Shown here: positions 1 through 8,396 of the stretch, piece by piece
Layout of the letters: every line of letters starts with the position of its first letter
Numbering within the stretch: the stretch's first letter is position 1
NCBI GenBank assembly: GCA_964446585.1
Contig: CAYUPI010000019.1
Coordinates: 37,485-101,484, forward strand
Direction: 5' to 3'
Length of the DNA stretch: 64,000 nt
From: CAYUPI01 sp964446585
GTDB taxonomy: Bacteria > Verrucomicrobiota > Verrucomicrobiia > Limisphaerales > UBA8199
Translations under genes and position numbers: made by a program
The notes under the pieces: generated by a model
Seen by the model: only the letters and a program-made list of their open reading frames with translations
Told to the model about the DNA's origin: nothing
Database searches by the model: none

Positions 1-43
1 CAGCGACGTGCGAATGAAAAGACCGGCGTCTTAACGTATTCCT

Positions 44-72
44 GAGCGCTGCGGCTGAGGACAGCCGCGCTC
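44..72. repeat. Small hairpin downstream of the first gene
   Basis: GCGGCTG (51-57) and CAGCCGC (62-68) form a 7-bp stem around the loop AGGA, and GAGC/GCTC extend it past a 3-base bulge. It sits just 3' of the minus-strand gene ending at 80. It could be a terminator or a REP-like intergenic repeat; there is no clear U-tract. Confidence 0.4.
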
Positions 73-79
73 CGCCAGT

Positions 80-352
80 TTACTCAATTTTCGCGTCCGG
101 GAACAGCTCGCGCACCCGTTTTTTCACGCGCGCTTCTTCCTCCGGCCGCAGGAGGCGTCGATTGATGCGACGGCGCACGGCATCGAGCAGCTCCAGCCAA
201 TCCTCCAGCGGCGGGTCGGTAACGGCCTGCCATTGATCGTATCGCCGTTCTCGCGCGTAAAAGCGCCACTCGCGGCCGACGTGCTGCGCATACACTTGAA
301 GGGTCATGCCGTCCTCAGTAACCCGCTTCCAACTGATCTCGGCCTTCGCCAT
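80..352 (-). CDS. Hypothetical 90-residue protein downstream of ispF
   Basis: The product is small, highly charged and soluble, with no signal peptide or membrane segment. It is rich in Arg and Glu, and the C-terminal half (RRRINRRLLRPEEEARVKKR) is probably helical. The N-terminal part has several Trp and Tyr residues in a likely beta segment. It starts 9 bases after the ispF stop on the same strand, so the two are probably cotranscribed. I do not recognise the family. The ATG start fits the spacing, and the gene looks real because the frame is open exactly between ispF and the end of the operon. Confidence 0.6.
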   Translation of the reverse strand: MAKAEISWKRVTEDGMTLQVYAQHVGREWRFYARERRYDQWQAVTDPPLEDWLELLDAVRRRINRRLLRPEEEARVKKRVRELFPDAKIE

Positions 353-361
353 CGAGTTTTC

Positions 362-841
362 TTACCCGGGCAAATCCACACTGGCCACGGCCATCGCGGC
401 GATTCCTTCCTCGCGTCCGACAAAACCCAAATGCTCGTTCGTCGTTGCTTTTATCCCAATCTGCTTCGGAATGAGTTTCAGGGCAGCGGCGATATTGTGT
501 TTCATCGGTTCGAGATGCGATGCCAGCTTAGGCTGCTGCGCAATCAAAGTCGCATCGACGTTAACAATGGTTCCACGCCGCGCCGCCACTTGCCGCTCAG
601 CCTCCTGCAGGAAAACGCGGCTTGGCGCGTCGCGCCAGCGCGGGTCGGTGTTCGGGAAGAAATGGCCGATGTCGCCTTCTCCCAGTGCGCCCAGAAGCGC
701 ATCGCAAATCGCGTGCATCAGGGCGTCCGCATCGGAATGTCCTTCCAGTCCCTTGGTGTGGGGGATTTCGACGCCTCCCAGGATGAGTTTTCGCCCTGCC
801 ACCAAAGCATGCACATCGTAGCCGACTCCAACGTGAACCAT
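362..841 (-). CDS. ispF: 2-C-methyl-D-erythritol 2,4-cyclodiphosphate synthase
   Basis: IspF makes the cyclic diphosphate intermediate of the MEP isoprenoid pathway, releasing CMP, as a cytosolic trimer with a zinc site. The 159-residue product has the family length. The metal-binding D9 and H11 lie in GYDVHAL, followed by the GHSDADAL motif (residues 34-41) and the late TTNEHLGFVGREEG motif. The frame is open further upstream, but this ATG at 841 gives the canonical N-terminus MVHVGVGYDVH. It is divergent from murJ. The gene for another step of the same pathway, ispH, lies 4 kb away on the other strand. Confidence 0.96.
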   Translation of the reverse strand: MVHVGVGYDVHALVAGRKLILGGVEIPHTKGLEGHSDADALMHAICDALLGALGEGDIGHFFPNTDPRWRDAPSRVFLQEAERQVAARRGTIVNVDATLIAQQPKLASHLEPMKHNIAAALKLIPKQIGIKATTNEHLGFVGREEGIAAMAVASVDLPG

Positions 842-901
842 GGGCACACTATAAAAGCCGCGCTTCCGGCAACCAAGCCTATTCCCTCTGGTCGGTCGCT
901 G

Positions 902-936
902 TTGGACTTTGGACTTTGGACTTTGGACTTCGGACT
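902..936. repeat. Five tandem heptamers (TTGGACT type)
   Basis: Four exact TTGGACT units (902-929) are followed by one TCGGACT (930-936), 35 bp in all, in the divergent ispF-murJ promoter region. A second array of five related heptamers lies inside proA at 11403-11437. Confidence 0.9.
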
Positions 937-961
937 CTATCCTCCCGCCCCTGTGTCGCAG

Positions 962-2524
962 ATGTTGAAATCCTCCGGCGCCATGGCGGCGGCGACAATG
1001 ACCAGCCGCGTCCTGGGCATGTTGCGCGAGATGGTGTACGCCGCGTTCATGGGCAACACCTGGGTCGCAAGTGCGTTCACGCTCGCGTTTCAGGTGCCTA
1101 ACCTGTTTCGACGGCTCCTCGGCGAGGGCGCCCTGACGGCGGCATTCATTCCGATTTTCAAACACAAGGAAGTTCGCGAAGGCGAGGCGGAAATGTGGCG
1201 TGCGGCTAATGCCGTCATCTCCGGACTGGTGACCACGGCCGTGGCGGTCACGCTCGCGGCGATAATCGGGATCTCCATCGCTCTGGCTTTGGGAGAGAGA
1301 GGTTTTGCCGATGAAACCAAGCTGATGCTTCGGCTCTTGCGTCTAATGTTTCCATATATGCTGCTCGTCTCTCTGGCAGCGGTGTTGATTGGCATGGCCA
1401 ACGCCCGCGGCCATTTTTTTGTGCCCGCGCTGGGCGCGGCGATTCTCAATGTCGTCATGATCGCCAGCGTGCTGTTGCTGGCCCCTCGAATGGGACAGGG
1501 TTTGGAGCGGCAAATTTTTGGCCTGGCAATTGGTGTTGTGCTCGCCGGGCTCGCTCAAGCCTTATTTCAATTGCCCAGCCTCCAGCGCGAAGGTTTTCGT
1601 TACCAATGGGTCTCACCCTGGCGCGACCCGACCGTCGGAGAGGTCGTTCGCAAGATGCTTCCCGGCTCAATCGGCGTCGCCGCGTTCCAAATCAACGTGC
1701 TGCTCATCTCTTTCTTTTCATTCTGGTTCGAGCCGACTATCGTCGCTACGTTCAACTACTCCGTCCGCTTGATGGAGTTGCCTCAAGGCATGTTTGGCAT
1801 CTCGCTGGCCACGTATATGCTGCCCACGCTCTCGGGCCTGGCGGCCGAAAAAAAGTTTCCCGAGTTCCGCCAAACGCTTAGCCAGGGTTTGGGTTACCTC
1901 GCCTTCGCCAACTTGCTCGCGGCGGCCATCGCGCTCGCCCTGGCCGAGCCGATCGTCCGGCTGATTTTCGAGCGCGGCAAATTCGGCCCCGACGCCACAC
2001 ACCGCGTGGCGCTCGCTTTGGCCTGCCTGGCGCCGGGATTGCTGATGTTCTCGATGAACAATATTCTTGCCCGCGCATTTTTTGCGCTGAACGACACCAA
2101 AACCCCGATGAAGATCAGCGTCTTTTGTCTGGTTCTTAACCTTGGGTTTGCTTTGTGGCTGGTTCGTCCTTACCGGGAAGCCGGCTTGGGCGTGGCCAAT
2201 ACTCTGAGTGCATCGCTGAACGTCGTGCTCCTGCTGTTTGCCCTGCGCCGAAAGCTGTCGCGGCTGGGGCTGATTCCGGTTCTGCGCCTGTTGCGGGTGC
2301 TCGTGCCTGCAGCCGCCGTGGCGGGAATCGTCGCCGCCCTGCTGGCCTCAGCCTGGGAAAAGAAGCTCGGACACGCAACGCTCGGACTGAAACTGGGCGT
2401 CGTCTTCGTGCCCGGCGTCGTGGCCGGGCTGGTCTATTGGCTTGTGGCTGTCGTCGGGCGCGTGCCCTCCGCAGTAGAGATCCTGGGTTTGCTCGGCCGC
2501 GTTTTGAAGCGGGAGACCATTTAG
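962..2524 (+). CDS. murJ: Lipid II flippase MurJ
   Basis: MurJ moves lipid II across the inner membrane for peptidoglycan synthesis. The 520-residue product is hydrophobic throughout, with about 14 predicted membrane helices. It opens with the family signature: a short N-terminus, then TSRVLGMLRE and the region around FRRLLGEGALTAAFIPIF, which contains the conserved Arg and Glu of the first helices. The frame is open back to 233, but that part is antisense to ispF. The ATG at 962 gives the usual MurJ N-terminus; an ATG at 983 is an alternative. The stop overlaps that of the convergent hydrolase gene by 4 bp. Confidence 0.95.
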   Translation: MLKSSGAMAAATMTSRVLGMLREMVYAAFMGNTWVASAFTLAFQVPNLFRRLLGEGALTAAFIPIFKHKEVREGEAEMWRAANAVISGLVTTAVAVTLAAIIGISIALALGERGFADETKLMLRLLRLMFPYMLLVSLAAVLIGMANARGHFFVPALGAAILNVVMIASVLLLAPRMGQGLERQIFGLAIGVVLAGLAQALFQLPSLQREGFRYQWVSPWRDPTVGEVVRKMLPGSIGVAAFQINVLLISFFSFWFEPTIVATFNYSVRLMELPQGMFGISLATYMLPTLSGLAAEKKFPEFRQTLSQGLGYLAFANLLAAAIALALAEPIVRLIFERGKFGPDATHRVALALACLAPGLLMFSMNNILARAFFALNDTKTPMKISVFCLVLNLGFALWLVRPYREAGLGVANTLSASLNVVLLLFALRRKLSRLGLIPVLRLLRVLVPAAAVAGIVAALLASAWEKKLGHATLGLKLGVVFVPGVVAGLVYWLVAVVGRVPSAVEILGLLGRVLKRETI

Positions 2525-3759
2525 ACCCATCTCTTCAGCCAATCCCAGGCTTCGGCCTGCATCTCGGCATTGAATTCGTGCGGCGTGTCGTACAGACGCA
2601 CCCTTAGCTTCTCCTTCACGCCCGCCTTTGTGTAACACCCCGTCAGCTTGTCAAACGCTGCGCGCACTCCATCAGGAGCGAACAAAGCGTCCCTGGCGCC
2701 GTTAATGACCAGCAACGCGGATGGCATCGCCAGCGAAGCGACATCCGGGTAATCGAGCGATCGGTAGAGGCCGGGCACGAGCATGGTATGGCCTATGGTA
2801 TTGAAAACGTGTTTCTTGAGTTGAGCGGGGAAAGAGGTCATCCAACCGACCACTACCGCCGCCTTGATGCGCTCGTCCAGCGCTGCCAGATGGCACGAGC
2901 GAAAGCCCCCTACCGAAAGTCCGACACAGCCGATCCGGTTCTTATCGACTTCGGGCCGCGTGACCAAATAATCCACTGTGCGCAAGTCATCCCAGAACAT
3001 CACGCCGGGCCACGTGAAGCCCGCCGCGAAAATCGTGCGCCCGACAAGCTGTTCGTTCTGACCTGTGCGCTGGTTGAACGCCACAATCCGTTCGGACGGA
3101 ATCGTTGCAGAACGCTCGCGCCAATCGGCTGCATCGGTGTCCAGCAACAGCCGACGTTCGCCCCAGTAAAACATGTCTATGACAATCACGACGTAACCAT
3201 GGCGCGCCAGGCTCGAGGCGATGCTGGCGCCGCCGTAATATTGCCGTTTGAACTTCGTCAGGGCCGCGTGCTCGTCCTTCATCTCGATGAGCTTCTCCTT
3301 GCCCCAATAATAAAACGCGCCGTGATCGTGCAACGCAACAAGCGCCGGAGCCGGGAATTTCGTGTTTTTCGGCAGCAGCACGTAGGCGGGAACGCGCAGG
3401 TGCGGCGTCGTGTTGAAATAAACCCTTTCACGGATGTAATCGCCACAGTCCTGCTTTTCCACGACCTCGGCGCGCGGGTCGCTCTTGGGCGGTGCGTAGT
3501 GCAGCAGTTCGAGGAGTTTGCCGCGCGCCCGGCGTTTCCAGGCAGCTAGATTTTTGAACTGCGGACTCAGGAACGATAGCGAGAATTCGCCATGAACGGC
3601 CTGGCTCTGAATGAAGGAGAACAGCGAGCCGACATCGGAACCTGTGGCTGGACCCTCGGCCGAGGCCGAAAGCCCCACCCCGCCCGCTCCCCCCGCTAGC
3701 GCCGACGGCAGGCATAGCGAGGCGGCTACTCTTTGAACGAACTTCCTTCGTGTGTACAT
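2521..3759 (-). CDS. Tat-exported alpha/beta hydrolase (dienelactone hydrolase/acetyl xylan esterase-like)
   Basis: The 412-residue protein starts with a twin-arginine signal (MYTRRKFVQR, then a hydrophobic Ala/Leu stretch), so it should be exported folded. The hydrolase core has HDHGAFYYWG (about 144-153) near the oxyanion region. The nucleophile elbow G-L-S-V-G-G places the catalytic Ser near residue 282. A late NGARD and a TPHEF segment supply the likely Asp and His. This matches the large multidomain esterases of the Abhydrolase_7 type. The substrate cannot be read from sequence; esters of plant polysaccharides are plausible. It is a single gene, convergent with murJ. Confidence 0.8.
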   Translation of the reverse strand: MYTRRKFVQRVAASLCLPSALAGGAGGVGLSASAEGPATGSDVGSLFSFIQSQAVHGEFSLSFLSPQFKNLAAWKRRARGKLLELLHYAPPKSDPRAEVVEKQDCGDYIRERVYFNTTPHLRVPAYVLLPKNTKFPAPALVALHDHGAFYYWGKEKLIEMKDEHAALTKFKRQYYGGASIASSLARHGYVVIVIDMFYWGERRLLLDTDAADWRERSATIPSERIVAFNQRTGQNEQLVGRTIFAAGFTWPGVMFWDDLRTVDYLVTRPEVDKNRIGCVGLSVGGFRSCHLAALDERIKAAVVVGWMTSFPAQLKKHVFNTIGHTMLVPGLYRSLDYPDVASLAMPSALLVINGARDALFAPDGVRAAFDKLTGCYTKAGVKEKLRVRLYDTPHEFNAEMQAEAWDWLKRWV

Positions 3760-3908
3760 GTTCTGACCTCAGTTTAGTTAATCGAAAGCATTCCAAATCC
3801 TGCTCGCGGCAGTTTCCTTCCCCGCTGCAGGGCCTATCTCGAATTCCTAACAGTTCATCCTCGCTCTGCCAACCTCATCCACTTGTGTTTATTTCGTCTG
3901 TTTTCCCC

Positions 3909-3936
3909 TTGACAGCCTTCTGCTTTGTGCTACAAA
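3909..3936 (+). promoter_or_regulatory. Predicted sigma-70 promoter of the membrane protein/regulator operon
   Basis: A perfect -35 TTGACA (3909-3914) is followed after 16 bp by TACAAA (3931-3936, 4 of 6 consensus positions). The -10 lies inside the palindromic operator. Transcription would begin at or just after the ATG at 3939, so a leaderless or near-leaderless mRNA is implied. Confidence 0.5.
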
Positions 3937-3937
3937 G
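3923..3937. promoter_or_regulatory. Palindromic operator, copy 1
   Basis: CTTTGT-GCT-ACAAAG is a perfect 6-bp inverted repeat with a 3-bp spacer. It overlaps the predicted -10 and ends one base before the ATG of the operon that encodes the regulator. The same half-sites recur at 4916-4932 in front of ispH. Confidence 0.7.
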
Positions 3938-3938
3938 T

Positions 3939-4571
3939 ATGCCCGTGGAATCGAATTGGGCTGCTGAGCATCTGCAGGTTATCCGCACTCTGATGGAGCG
4001 GTCGGCGCTGTATCGTCGAGCGTTAGCGCCGATCATGATCTTTAACGGTATCGTCGGCGTGGCGGGGGGGCTTGCGGGCTGGAGCTTGAACCTCGGCTCA
4101 CAGCAGGGATTCATTGTGTTTTGGGCTGGCGCTGGCCTTCTTGGGCTCGCTGGCTCGTTTTTGTTGGTGCGCCGACAGGCGCTTAAGGAGGCCGAGCCTT
4201 TCTGGTCCCCGCCGACCCGTCGCGTGGCGCAGGCGTTGCTGGCGCCGTTCTTCATTGGTTCGATGGCGGGATTGTTCGGCCTGGTATGTTCGCGCTGGGA
4301 CTTCCTGCCCGCGTGGGCTTTACCGGCATTCTGGATGATGTTGTACGGTTGCGCGCTGAACGCCGCGGGTTTTTTCATGCATCGGGGAATCAAGCTTTTG
4401 GGCTGGCTTTTTGTGTTTTGTGGCTGCGCATTGATGGCGAGCCGCTGCCTCGCCGGCGCCCCGCTCGCGCTGGTCGCCGGCCATCTTGTGATGGGCGCCG
4501 TCTTCGGCGGTCTCCATTTCGCCTATGGCATCTACCTGTACTTCACCGAGAAGGGTGGGAATGCAACGTGA
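3939..4571 (+). CDS. Multi-spanning membrane protein partnered with a winged-helix regulator
   Basis: The 210-residue product has a soluble N-terminal stretch (HLQVIRTLMERSALYRRALAP) followed by about six hydrophobic segments from residue 28 to the end, indicating an inner-membrane protein. It has no enzyme motif and I do not know its function. The open frame begins at 3750, but the ATG at 3939 follows a promoter and operator and removes a low-complexity N-terminus. Its stop overlaps the regulator start by 4 bp (GTGA), so the two are translationally coupled. Membrane protein plus small winged-helix regulator is a recurring two-gene arrangement in Verrucomicrobia and Acidobacteria (recalled, not searched). 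Confidence 0.75.
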   Translation: MPVESNWAAEHLQVIRTLMERSALYRRALAPIMIFNGIVGVAGGLAGWSLNLGSQQGFIVFWAGAGLLGLAGSFLLVRRQALKEAEPFWSPPTRRVAQALLAPFFIGSMAGLFGLVCSRWDFLPAWALPAFWMMLYGCALNAAGFFMHRGIKLLGWLFVFCGCALMASRCLAGAPLALVAGHLVMGAVFGGLHFAYGIYLYFTEKGGNAT

Positions 4572-4876
4572 ACCCGGAAACATTCCTCCAGCTCGATCGT
4601 GTCATTCACGAAAAGGGACGGCTGGCGATTATGTCCATGCTGGCCGCCTCGCCGGAACTCTCATTCACCGAACTGCGCGATGCTCTCAATATGACCGATG
4701 GCAACCTGACCACTCATATCCGCACCCTCCAGGAGGCCGGCTATGTCTCCGTGACGAAATCTTTTCAGAACAATCGGCCCTTGACCACCTGCTCGCTGAC
4801 CGGGACGGGCAAGAAAGCCTTTACCAACTACATCAACCTGCTGGAGACAATCATCCAGCAAACCCGGCATAAATAA
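4568..4876 (+). CDS. Small winged-helix transcriptional regulator (HTH_34/ArsR-MarR-like)
   Basis: The 102-residue protein is essentially one winged-helix DNA-binding domain. Residues 13-30 form the first helices (RLAIMSMLAASPELSF), FTELRDALNMTDGNLTTHIRTL (about 33-54) is the helix-turn-helix with its recognition helix, and AGYVSVTKSFQNNRPLTT (57-74) is the wing. A C-terminal helix probably dimerises. This matches the PF13601-type regulators. The GTG start is chosen because it overlaps the preceding stop. No ligand or metal site is visible. It probably binds the palindrome before its own operon and the one before ispH. Confidence 0.85.
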   Translation: MNPETFLQLDRVIHEKGRLAIMSMLAASPELSFTELRDALNMTDGNLTTHIRTLQEAGYVSVTKSFQNNRPLTTCSLTGTGKKAFTNYINLLETIIQQTRHK

Positions 4877-4915
4877 CCAGGAGTTTTGAACAAGATCGCT
4901 TCAGGCTGGTCTTTA

Positions 4916-4932
4916 ACTTTGTGACACAAAGT
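4916..4932. promoter_or_regulatory. Palindromic operator, copy 2, in front of ispH
   Basis: ACTTTGTG-A-CACAAAGT is a perfect 17-bp palindrome (8-bp arms, one central base). It ends two bases before the ispH ATG. Its half-sites CTTTGT/ACAAAG, with the same 3-bp spacing, match copy 1 at 3923-3937. Confidence 0.75.
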
Positions 4933-4934
4933 CT

Positions 4935-5843
4935 ATGAACATCATCCGTGCAGAACATCTCGGCATGTGCTTTGGCGTCCGCGACGCCATCACGCTGGCC
5001 CTCAAGCAGTCCAAATCCCGACCGCTCACGATCCTGGGCGAACTGGTCCATAACGAAACCGTGCTCAACGAGCTGCGCAACAAAGGGATCAAGCTGGCCC
5101 GGCAGTTGGGCGAAGTGGAGACGCAGTCGGTCATGATTACCGCGCACGGCGCGTCGGAGAGGGCCCTGATCCGCGTGCGCGAGCGTGGCTTCCAGGTGAC
5201 GCAAGCCACTTGTCCACTGGTGCACGTGGCCCATCGAGCAGTGAAGCGGCTCGTTCAGGAGGGATATCACCCGGTGATCATCGGCCGGCGCGACCATGTC
5301 GAAGTCCGCGGCTTGACCGAGGACCTGGCGGATTTCGATGTCGTTCTCTCAGAAGCGGACGTGTTCGAGCTTAAAGAACACCCACGCGTCGGCATCGCGG
5401 CGCAGACCACGCAGCCGATTGAGAAAGTGCGCCGGTTGGTTCAGTTGCTTCGCAGCCGCTTTCTGAATTCAGTTGTCCACTTTATCGACACGGTCTGCCA
5501 GCCCACCAAGCAGCGCCAGGAAGCCGCCATCGAATTGGCGCAGCAGTGCGATGTTGTCATCGTTGTAGGGGGCGCGCACAGCAACAACACTCATGAACTT
5601 GTTCGGACTTGCAGCCGGTTTTGCCCCCGGGTGCAGCACGTTCAAACGGCCAGCGATGTGCGGAGGGAGTGGTTCGCCGAGACAGACACGGTCGGCATCA
5701 CTGCCGGGACCTCGACGCCAGATCCGGTCATCGATGAAGTCGAGCGGTGGCTGGCAGAGGTCAACGCTATCATGGAGAAAACCGCTGATCCAAACCACTC
5801 GCGGTCAGAACGGCCGTCGCTCGAGACACTGCCAGTTTCTTAG
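4935..5843 (+). CDS. ispH: 4-hydroxy-3-methylbut-2-enyl diphosphate reductase
   Basis: IspH is the 4Fe-4S enzyme that makes IPP and DMAPP in the last MEP-pathway step. The 302-residue product has all three cluster cysteines: C12 (GMCFGVRDAI), C93 (ATCPLVHVAH) and C188 (DTVCQPTKQRQ). It also has the substrate-binding His of LVHN (about 39), AHG (71) and DHVEV (121, with E123), and a SNNTHEL motif where most family members have S-x-N-S. The C-terminal 20 residues are an unconserved tail. The start is immediately after a palindromic operator, which makes control by the neighbouring winged-helix regulator likely. Whether the genome holds a second ispH cannot be seen. Confidence 0.93.
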   Translation: MNIIRAEHLGMCFGVRDAITLALKQSKSRPLTILGELVHNETVLNELRNKGIKLARQLGEVETQSVMITAHGASERALIRVRERGFQVTQATCPLVHVAHRAVKRLVQEGYHPVIIGRRDHVEVRGLTEDLADFDVVLSEADVFELKEHPRVGIAAQTTQPIEKVRRLVQLLRSRFLNSVVHFIDTVCQPTKQRQEAAIELAQQCDVVIVVGGAHSNNTHELVRTCSRFCPRVQHVQTASDVRREWFAETDTVGITAGTSTPDPVIDEVERWLAEVNAIMEKTADPNHSRSERPSLETLPVS

Positions 5844-5857
5844 TCCGCTGCTCATTT

Positions 5858-6079
5858 ATGAGGAAATCCTGGTTCAAGAAATGGGGCTGGTTGCATCTGC
5901 CGACGAGCTGGTCCGGAGCCCTGCTCTCGTTGATCACGCTCGTCATCTGCGCGCAGGTTTTTGTTGCTGTGGACCGGCACTCACACTCAGCGAGCGACAC
6001 GCTTTATGGAGTGTTCCCATATTTCGTGAGTTGCTTCTTGCTGTTGAATTGGATCGCAGCGAACAGTGCGAAATCATGA
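5858..6079 (+). CDS. Small two-helix membrane protein
   Basis: This 73-residue protein has a basic N-terminus (MRKSWFKKW) and two hydrophobic segments, about residues 20-38 and 51-68. No family is recognised. It starts 14 bases after ispH and overlaps the next gene by 4 bp (ATGA), which supports it being a real, coupled gene. It may be the leading member of a membrane-protein operon or the tail of the ispH transcript. Confidence 0.6.
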   Translation: MRKSWFKKWGWLHLPTSWSGALLSLITLVICAQVFVAVDRHSHSASDTLYGVFPYFVSCFLLLNWIAANSAKS

Positions 6080-6807
6080 AGCCCCTGACATGTTCTTGCA
6101 CACGATGGCTGGCCGTCGCCCTTTTCGCCGCCGCGATGGCCTGGGTTGAATCAGCCGCGGTGTTCTACCTCCGCACGATGGTCAACCGCATCGAGCCGTA
6201 CCAAGCACATCCGTTGCAATTATTCAGCGGGCTCGGCCGCGTGGAACTCGTGCGCGAAGCAGCGACGCTGATCATGCTTCTGATAGTAGGTATCCTCGCA
6301 GGCCGCTCCTGGCGCAGCCGGCTTGGTTATGCCGCTCTCGCGTTCGGCATCTGGGACGTCTTTTATTACATTTTTCTCAAAATCATTTGCGGCTGGCCGC
6401 ACTCAATTTGGGAATGGGACATTCTCTTCCTGCTGCCGTTGCCCTGGTGGGGACCGGTCCTGGCTCCGATTTCTATTTCGCTGCTGATGGTTCTGTGGGG
6501 AACCCTGGCCAGCACGCGGCGTCTTCCGCCGGCGGCCAATTCATCGGCGTGGAAAATCTGGCTTCTGAATTCCATTGGTGTCATGCTGGCGCTTTATGTG
6601 TTCATGGCCGACTCGCTCCGCGTAGCGGGCGGTGGCGAGGCAGCGTTGCGTGATGTCCTGCCGCGTCCTTTCAACTGGCCCCTTTTCTGTACCGCGTTGC
6701 TCCTGATGGCCGCGCCGGTGACTCAAACCCTACAGGGATTGTGCCAGCGGCGCGAGCTGTCCGCCCGTCGTGTCAGTGCCGACGACAACCTCCCACAATC
6801 GGAATGA
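6076..6807 (+). CDS. Hypothetical multi-pass membrane protein
   Basis: The 243-residue product has six or seven hydrophobic segments, with a long first helix (WLAVALFAAAMAWVESAAVF). A central aromatic-rich part (IWDVFYYIFLKIICGWPHSIWEWD) sits near the middle of the membrane region. The C-terminal tail is polar. No catalytic motif is visible and I do not recognise the family. The open frame extends back into ispH, but the ATG at 6076 overlaps the preceding stop and gives a proper membrane N-terminus. Confidence 0.65.
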   Translation: MKPLTCSCTRWLAVALFAAAMAWVESAAVFYLRTMVNRIEPYQAHPLQLFSGLGRVELVREAATLIMLLIVGILAGRSWRSRLGYAALAFGIWDVFYYIFLKIICGWPHSIWEWDILFLLPLPWWGPVLAPISISLLMVLWGTLASTRRLPPAANSSAWKIWLLNSIGVMLALYVFMADSLRVAGGGEAALRDVLPRPFNWPLFCTALLLMAAPVTQTLQGLCQRRELSARRVSADDNLPQSE

Positions 6808-6848
6808 ACCAGGCCACCGTCAATCCACCATGAACCTCGAGACCTGTG

Positions 6849-7562
6849 ATGGATGTGCCGAACATGACTTTCACGGAACTTGGCGTGTTGCTCCGAGGCG
6901 AGGCGGCTCCGATCCGTGCCTGGACAGAATTATGGGTGGGACGCCGGCTGGCGCTGTGCATGGCGGTGATTGTGCTCGGCGCGGGCCTGTACGGCGCGGC
7001 GATGGGCTGCTGGCGCGCCCCGCTGCAGGCGCTCTATGTCGCAATCAAATTTCCGCTCATCATCCTGCTCACGGCTTTCGGCAATGCGCTGCTCAACGCC
7101 ATGCTTGCCCCATTGCTGGGGCTCAACATCGGCTTACGCCAATCCTTTCTGGCGGCCCTGTTCAGCTTTACGATCGCTTCTGCCATCCTGGGTTCATTCA
7201 GTCCCCTGGCGGCATTTCTGGTTTGGAACGCGCCGACACTTTCTGCCTCGGCGGCCCATCACTCGACGGGCACTTACAATTTTATTCAATTAACACATGT
7301 TGCCGTGATCGCGTTTGCCGGCGTAGCCGCAAACTTGCGGCTGATGCAGTTCCTGCGCGAACTAAGTGGGAACGCGGCGGTGGCGCGGAGCGTTCTGCTC
7401 GCCTGGCTGTCCGGCAATCTGTTCGTCGGCAGCCAGCTTGCCTGGATTCTGCGGCCCTTCATCGGCGCGCCGGGTTTGCCGGTAGAGTTTCTTCGATCCA
7501 CTGCCTTCAAAGGAAATTTCTACGAAGCAGTTCTTTACGCCCTGCTGCGCTTGCTGCAATGA
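6849..7562 (+). CDS. Hypothetical membrane protein, similar layout to the next gene
   Basis: The 237-residue protein has a short cytoplasmic N-terminus and about five or six membrane segments, with a conspicuous APLQALYVAIKFPLIILL stretch near residue 55. The same order (helix, short loop with LYG, PLK/VK, hydrophobic helix, small-residue turn) is seen in the product at 7635, so the two look like distant paralogues. A GTG three bases upstream is an alternative start. Function is unknown; a Yip1-like membrane fold is a guess from helix layout only. Confidence 0.65.
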   Translation: MDVPNMTFTELGVLLRGEAAPIRAWTELWVGRRLALCMAVIVLGAGLYGAAMGCWRAPLQALYVAIKFPLIILLTAFGNALLNAMLAPLLGLNIGLRQSFLAALFSFTIASAILGSFSPLAAFLVWNAPTLSASAAHHSTGTYNFIQLTHVAVIAFAGVAANLRLMQFLRELSGNAAVARSVLLAWLSGNLFVGSQLAWILRPFIGAPGLPVEFLRSTAFKGNFYEAVLYALLRLLQ

Positions 7563-7634
7563 GGCAGATATCAGAAAGCAGTTTCCGGCCCTCCATTTCA
7601 ACCCTATCAACCACGCAACCAAATCCTTGAATTT

Positions 7635-8396
7635 ATGAACAACACTCCATCAAATCCGTTGCCGATACCGCCGCAAATCCCGTCGCTCAGCATGCCTTTG
7701 CCTGCTCTTGCGCCACTGGGCGAAAATCCGCAAGAACGGGAGCCGCTTAACAACGTCGTGGCTACCCTCGAATCAATCCTGCGACAGCCGCGACGTGTCA
7801 TGTACCAACTGCGCCAGCCCGGTTCGGGGCGGGTGATACTGGGCATGCTGGGGGCTTCGATTTGTTGCAGTCTCATCTATGGCGTCGTCGTAGGAACTTT
7901 CTCGATGGGCGACCAGCTCTGGGTGGCGCCGGTCAAAATCGCCGGGGGCTTGTTGTTTGCTGCCGTGCTCTGTCTGCCCAGCCTTTACATTTTCACCTGC
8001 CTCAGCGGGTCTCAGGCGCGCCTGAGCGAGATTTGCGGGCTCCTGGCGGGACTTCTCCTGCTCATGACGATATTGCTCATCGGCTTTGCCCCGGTCGCGT
8101 GGCTCTTTTCGCAATCGACCGAGTCTGTCACCTGGATGGGCGTGCTGCACTTGACCTTTTGGCTGATTTCCACTTTCTTTGGATTGCGCTTTCTCGAAAC
8201 CGGCTTTTCGCACACCAAAGCGCGGTCCAATGCGGGGCTCAACGTCTGGGTCGTCATCTTTCTGCTGGTCGCCATCCAGATGACAACCGCTTTGCGTCCG
8301 CTCGTCGGCAAGGCCAGCACTTTCTTCCCAGCCGAGAAAAAATTCTTTCTAACGTATTGGGGCGAATGTCTGAATTCACCATCGCTGCGTAAATAG
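7635..8396 (+). CDS. Hypothetical membrane protein with proline-rich N-terminus
   Basis: The 253-residue product begins with a Pro-rich cytoplasmic region (residues 1-40) and then an amphipathic stretch (VVATLESILRQPRRVMYQL). About five hydrophobic helices follow. The layout mirrors the preceding gene (SLIYGVVVGTF, then VAPVKIAGGLLFAA). It is the last gene of the same-strand membrane series 5858-8396. I see no enzyme motif. Duplication followed by divergence is the simplest explanation for the adjacent pair. Confidence 0.65.
   Translation: MNNTPSNPLPIPPQIPSLSMPLPALAPLGENPQEREPLNNVVATLESILRQPRRVMYQLRQPGSGRVILGMLGASICCSLIYGVVVGTFSMGDQLWVAPVKIAGGLLFAAVLCLPSLYIFTCLSGSQARLSEICGLLAGLLLLMTILLIGFAPVAWLFSQSTESVTWMGVLHLTFWLISTFFGLRFLETGFSHTKARSNAGLNVWVVIFLLVAIQMTTALRPLVGKASTFFPAEKKFFLTYWGECLNSPSLRK

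Noticed and set aside
233..961. Upstream extension of the MurJ frame
   Set aside because: It lies antisense to ispF and has no similarity to MurJ N-termini; the ATG at 962 gives the family start.
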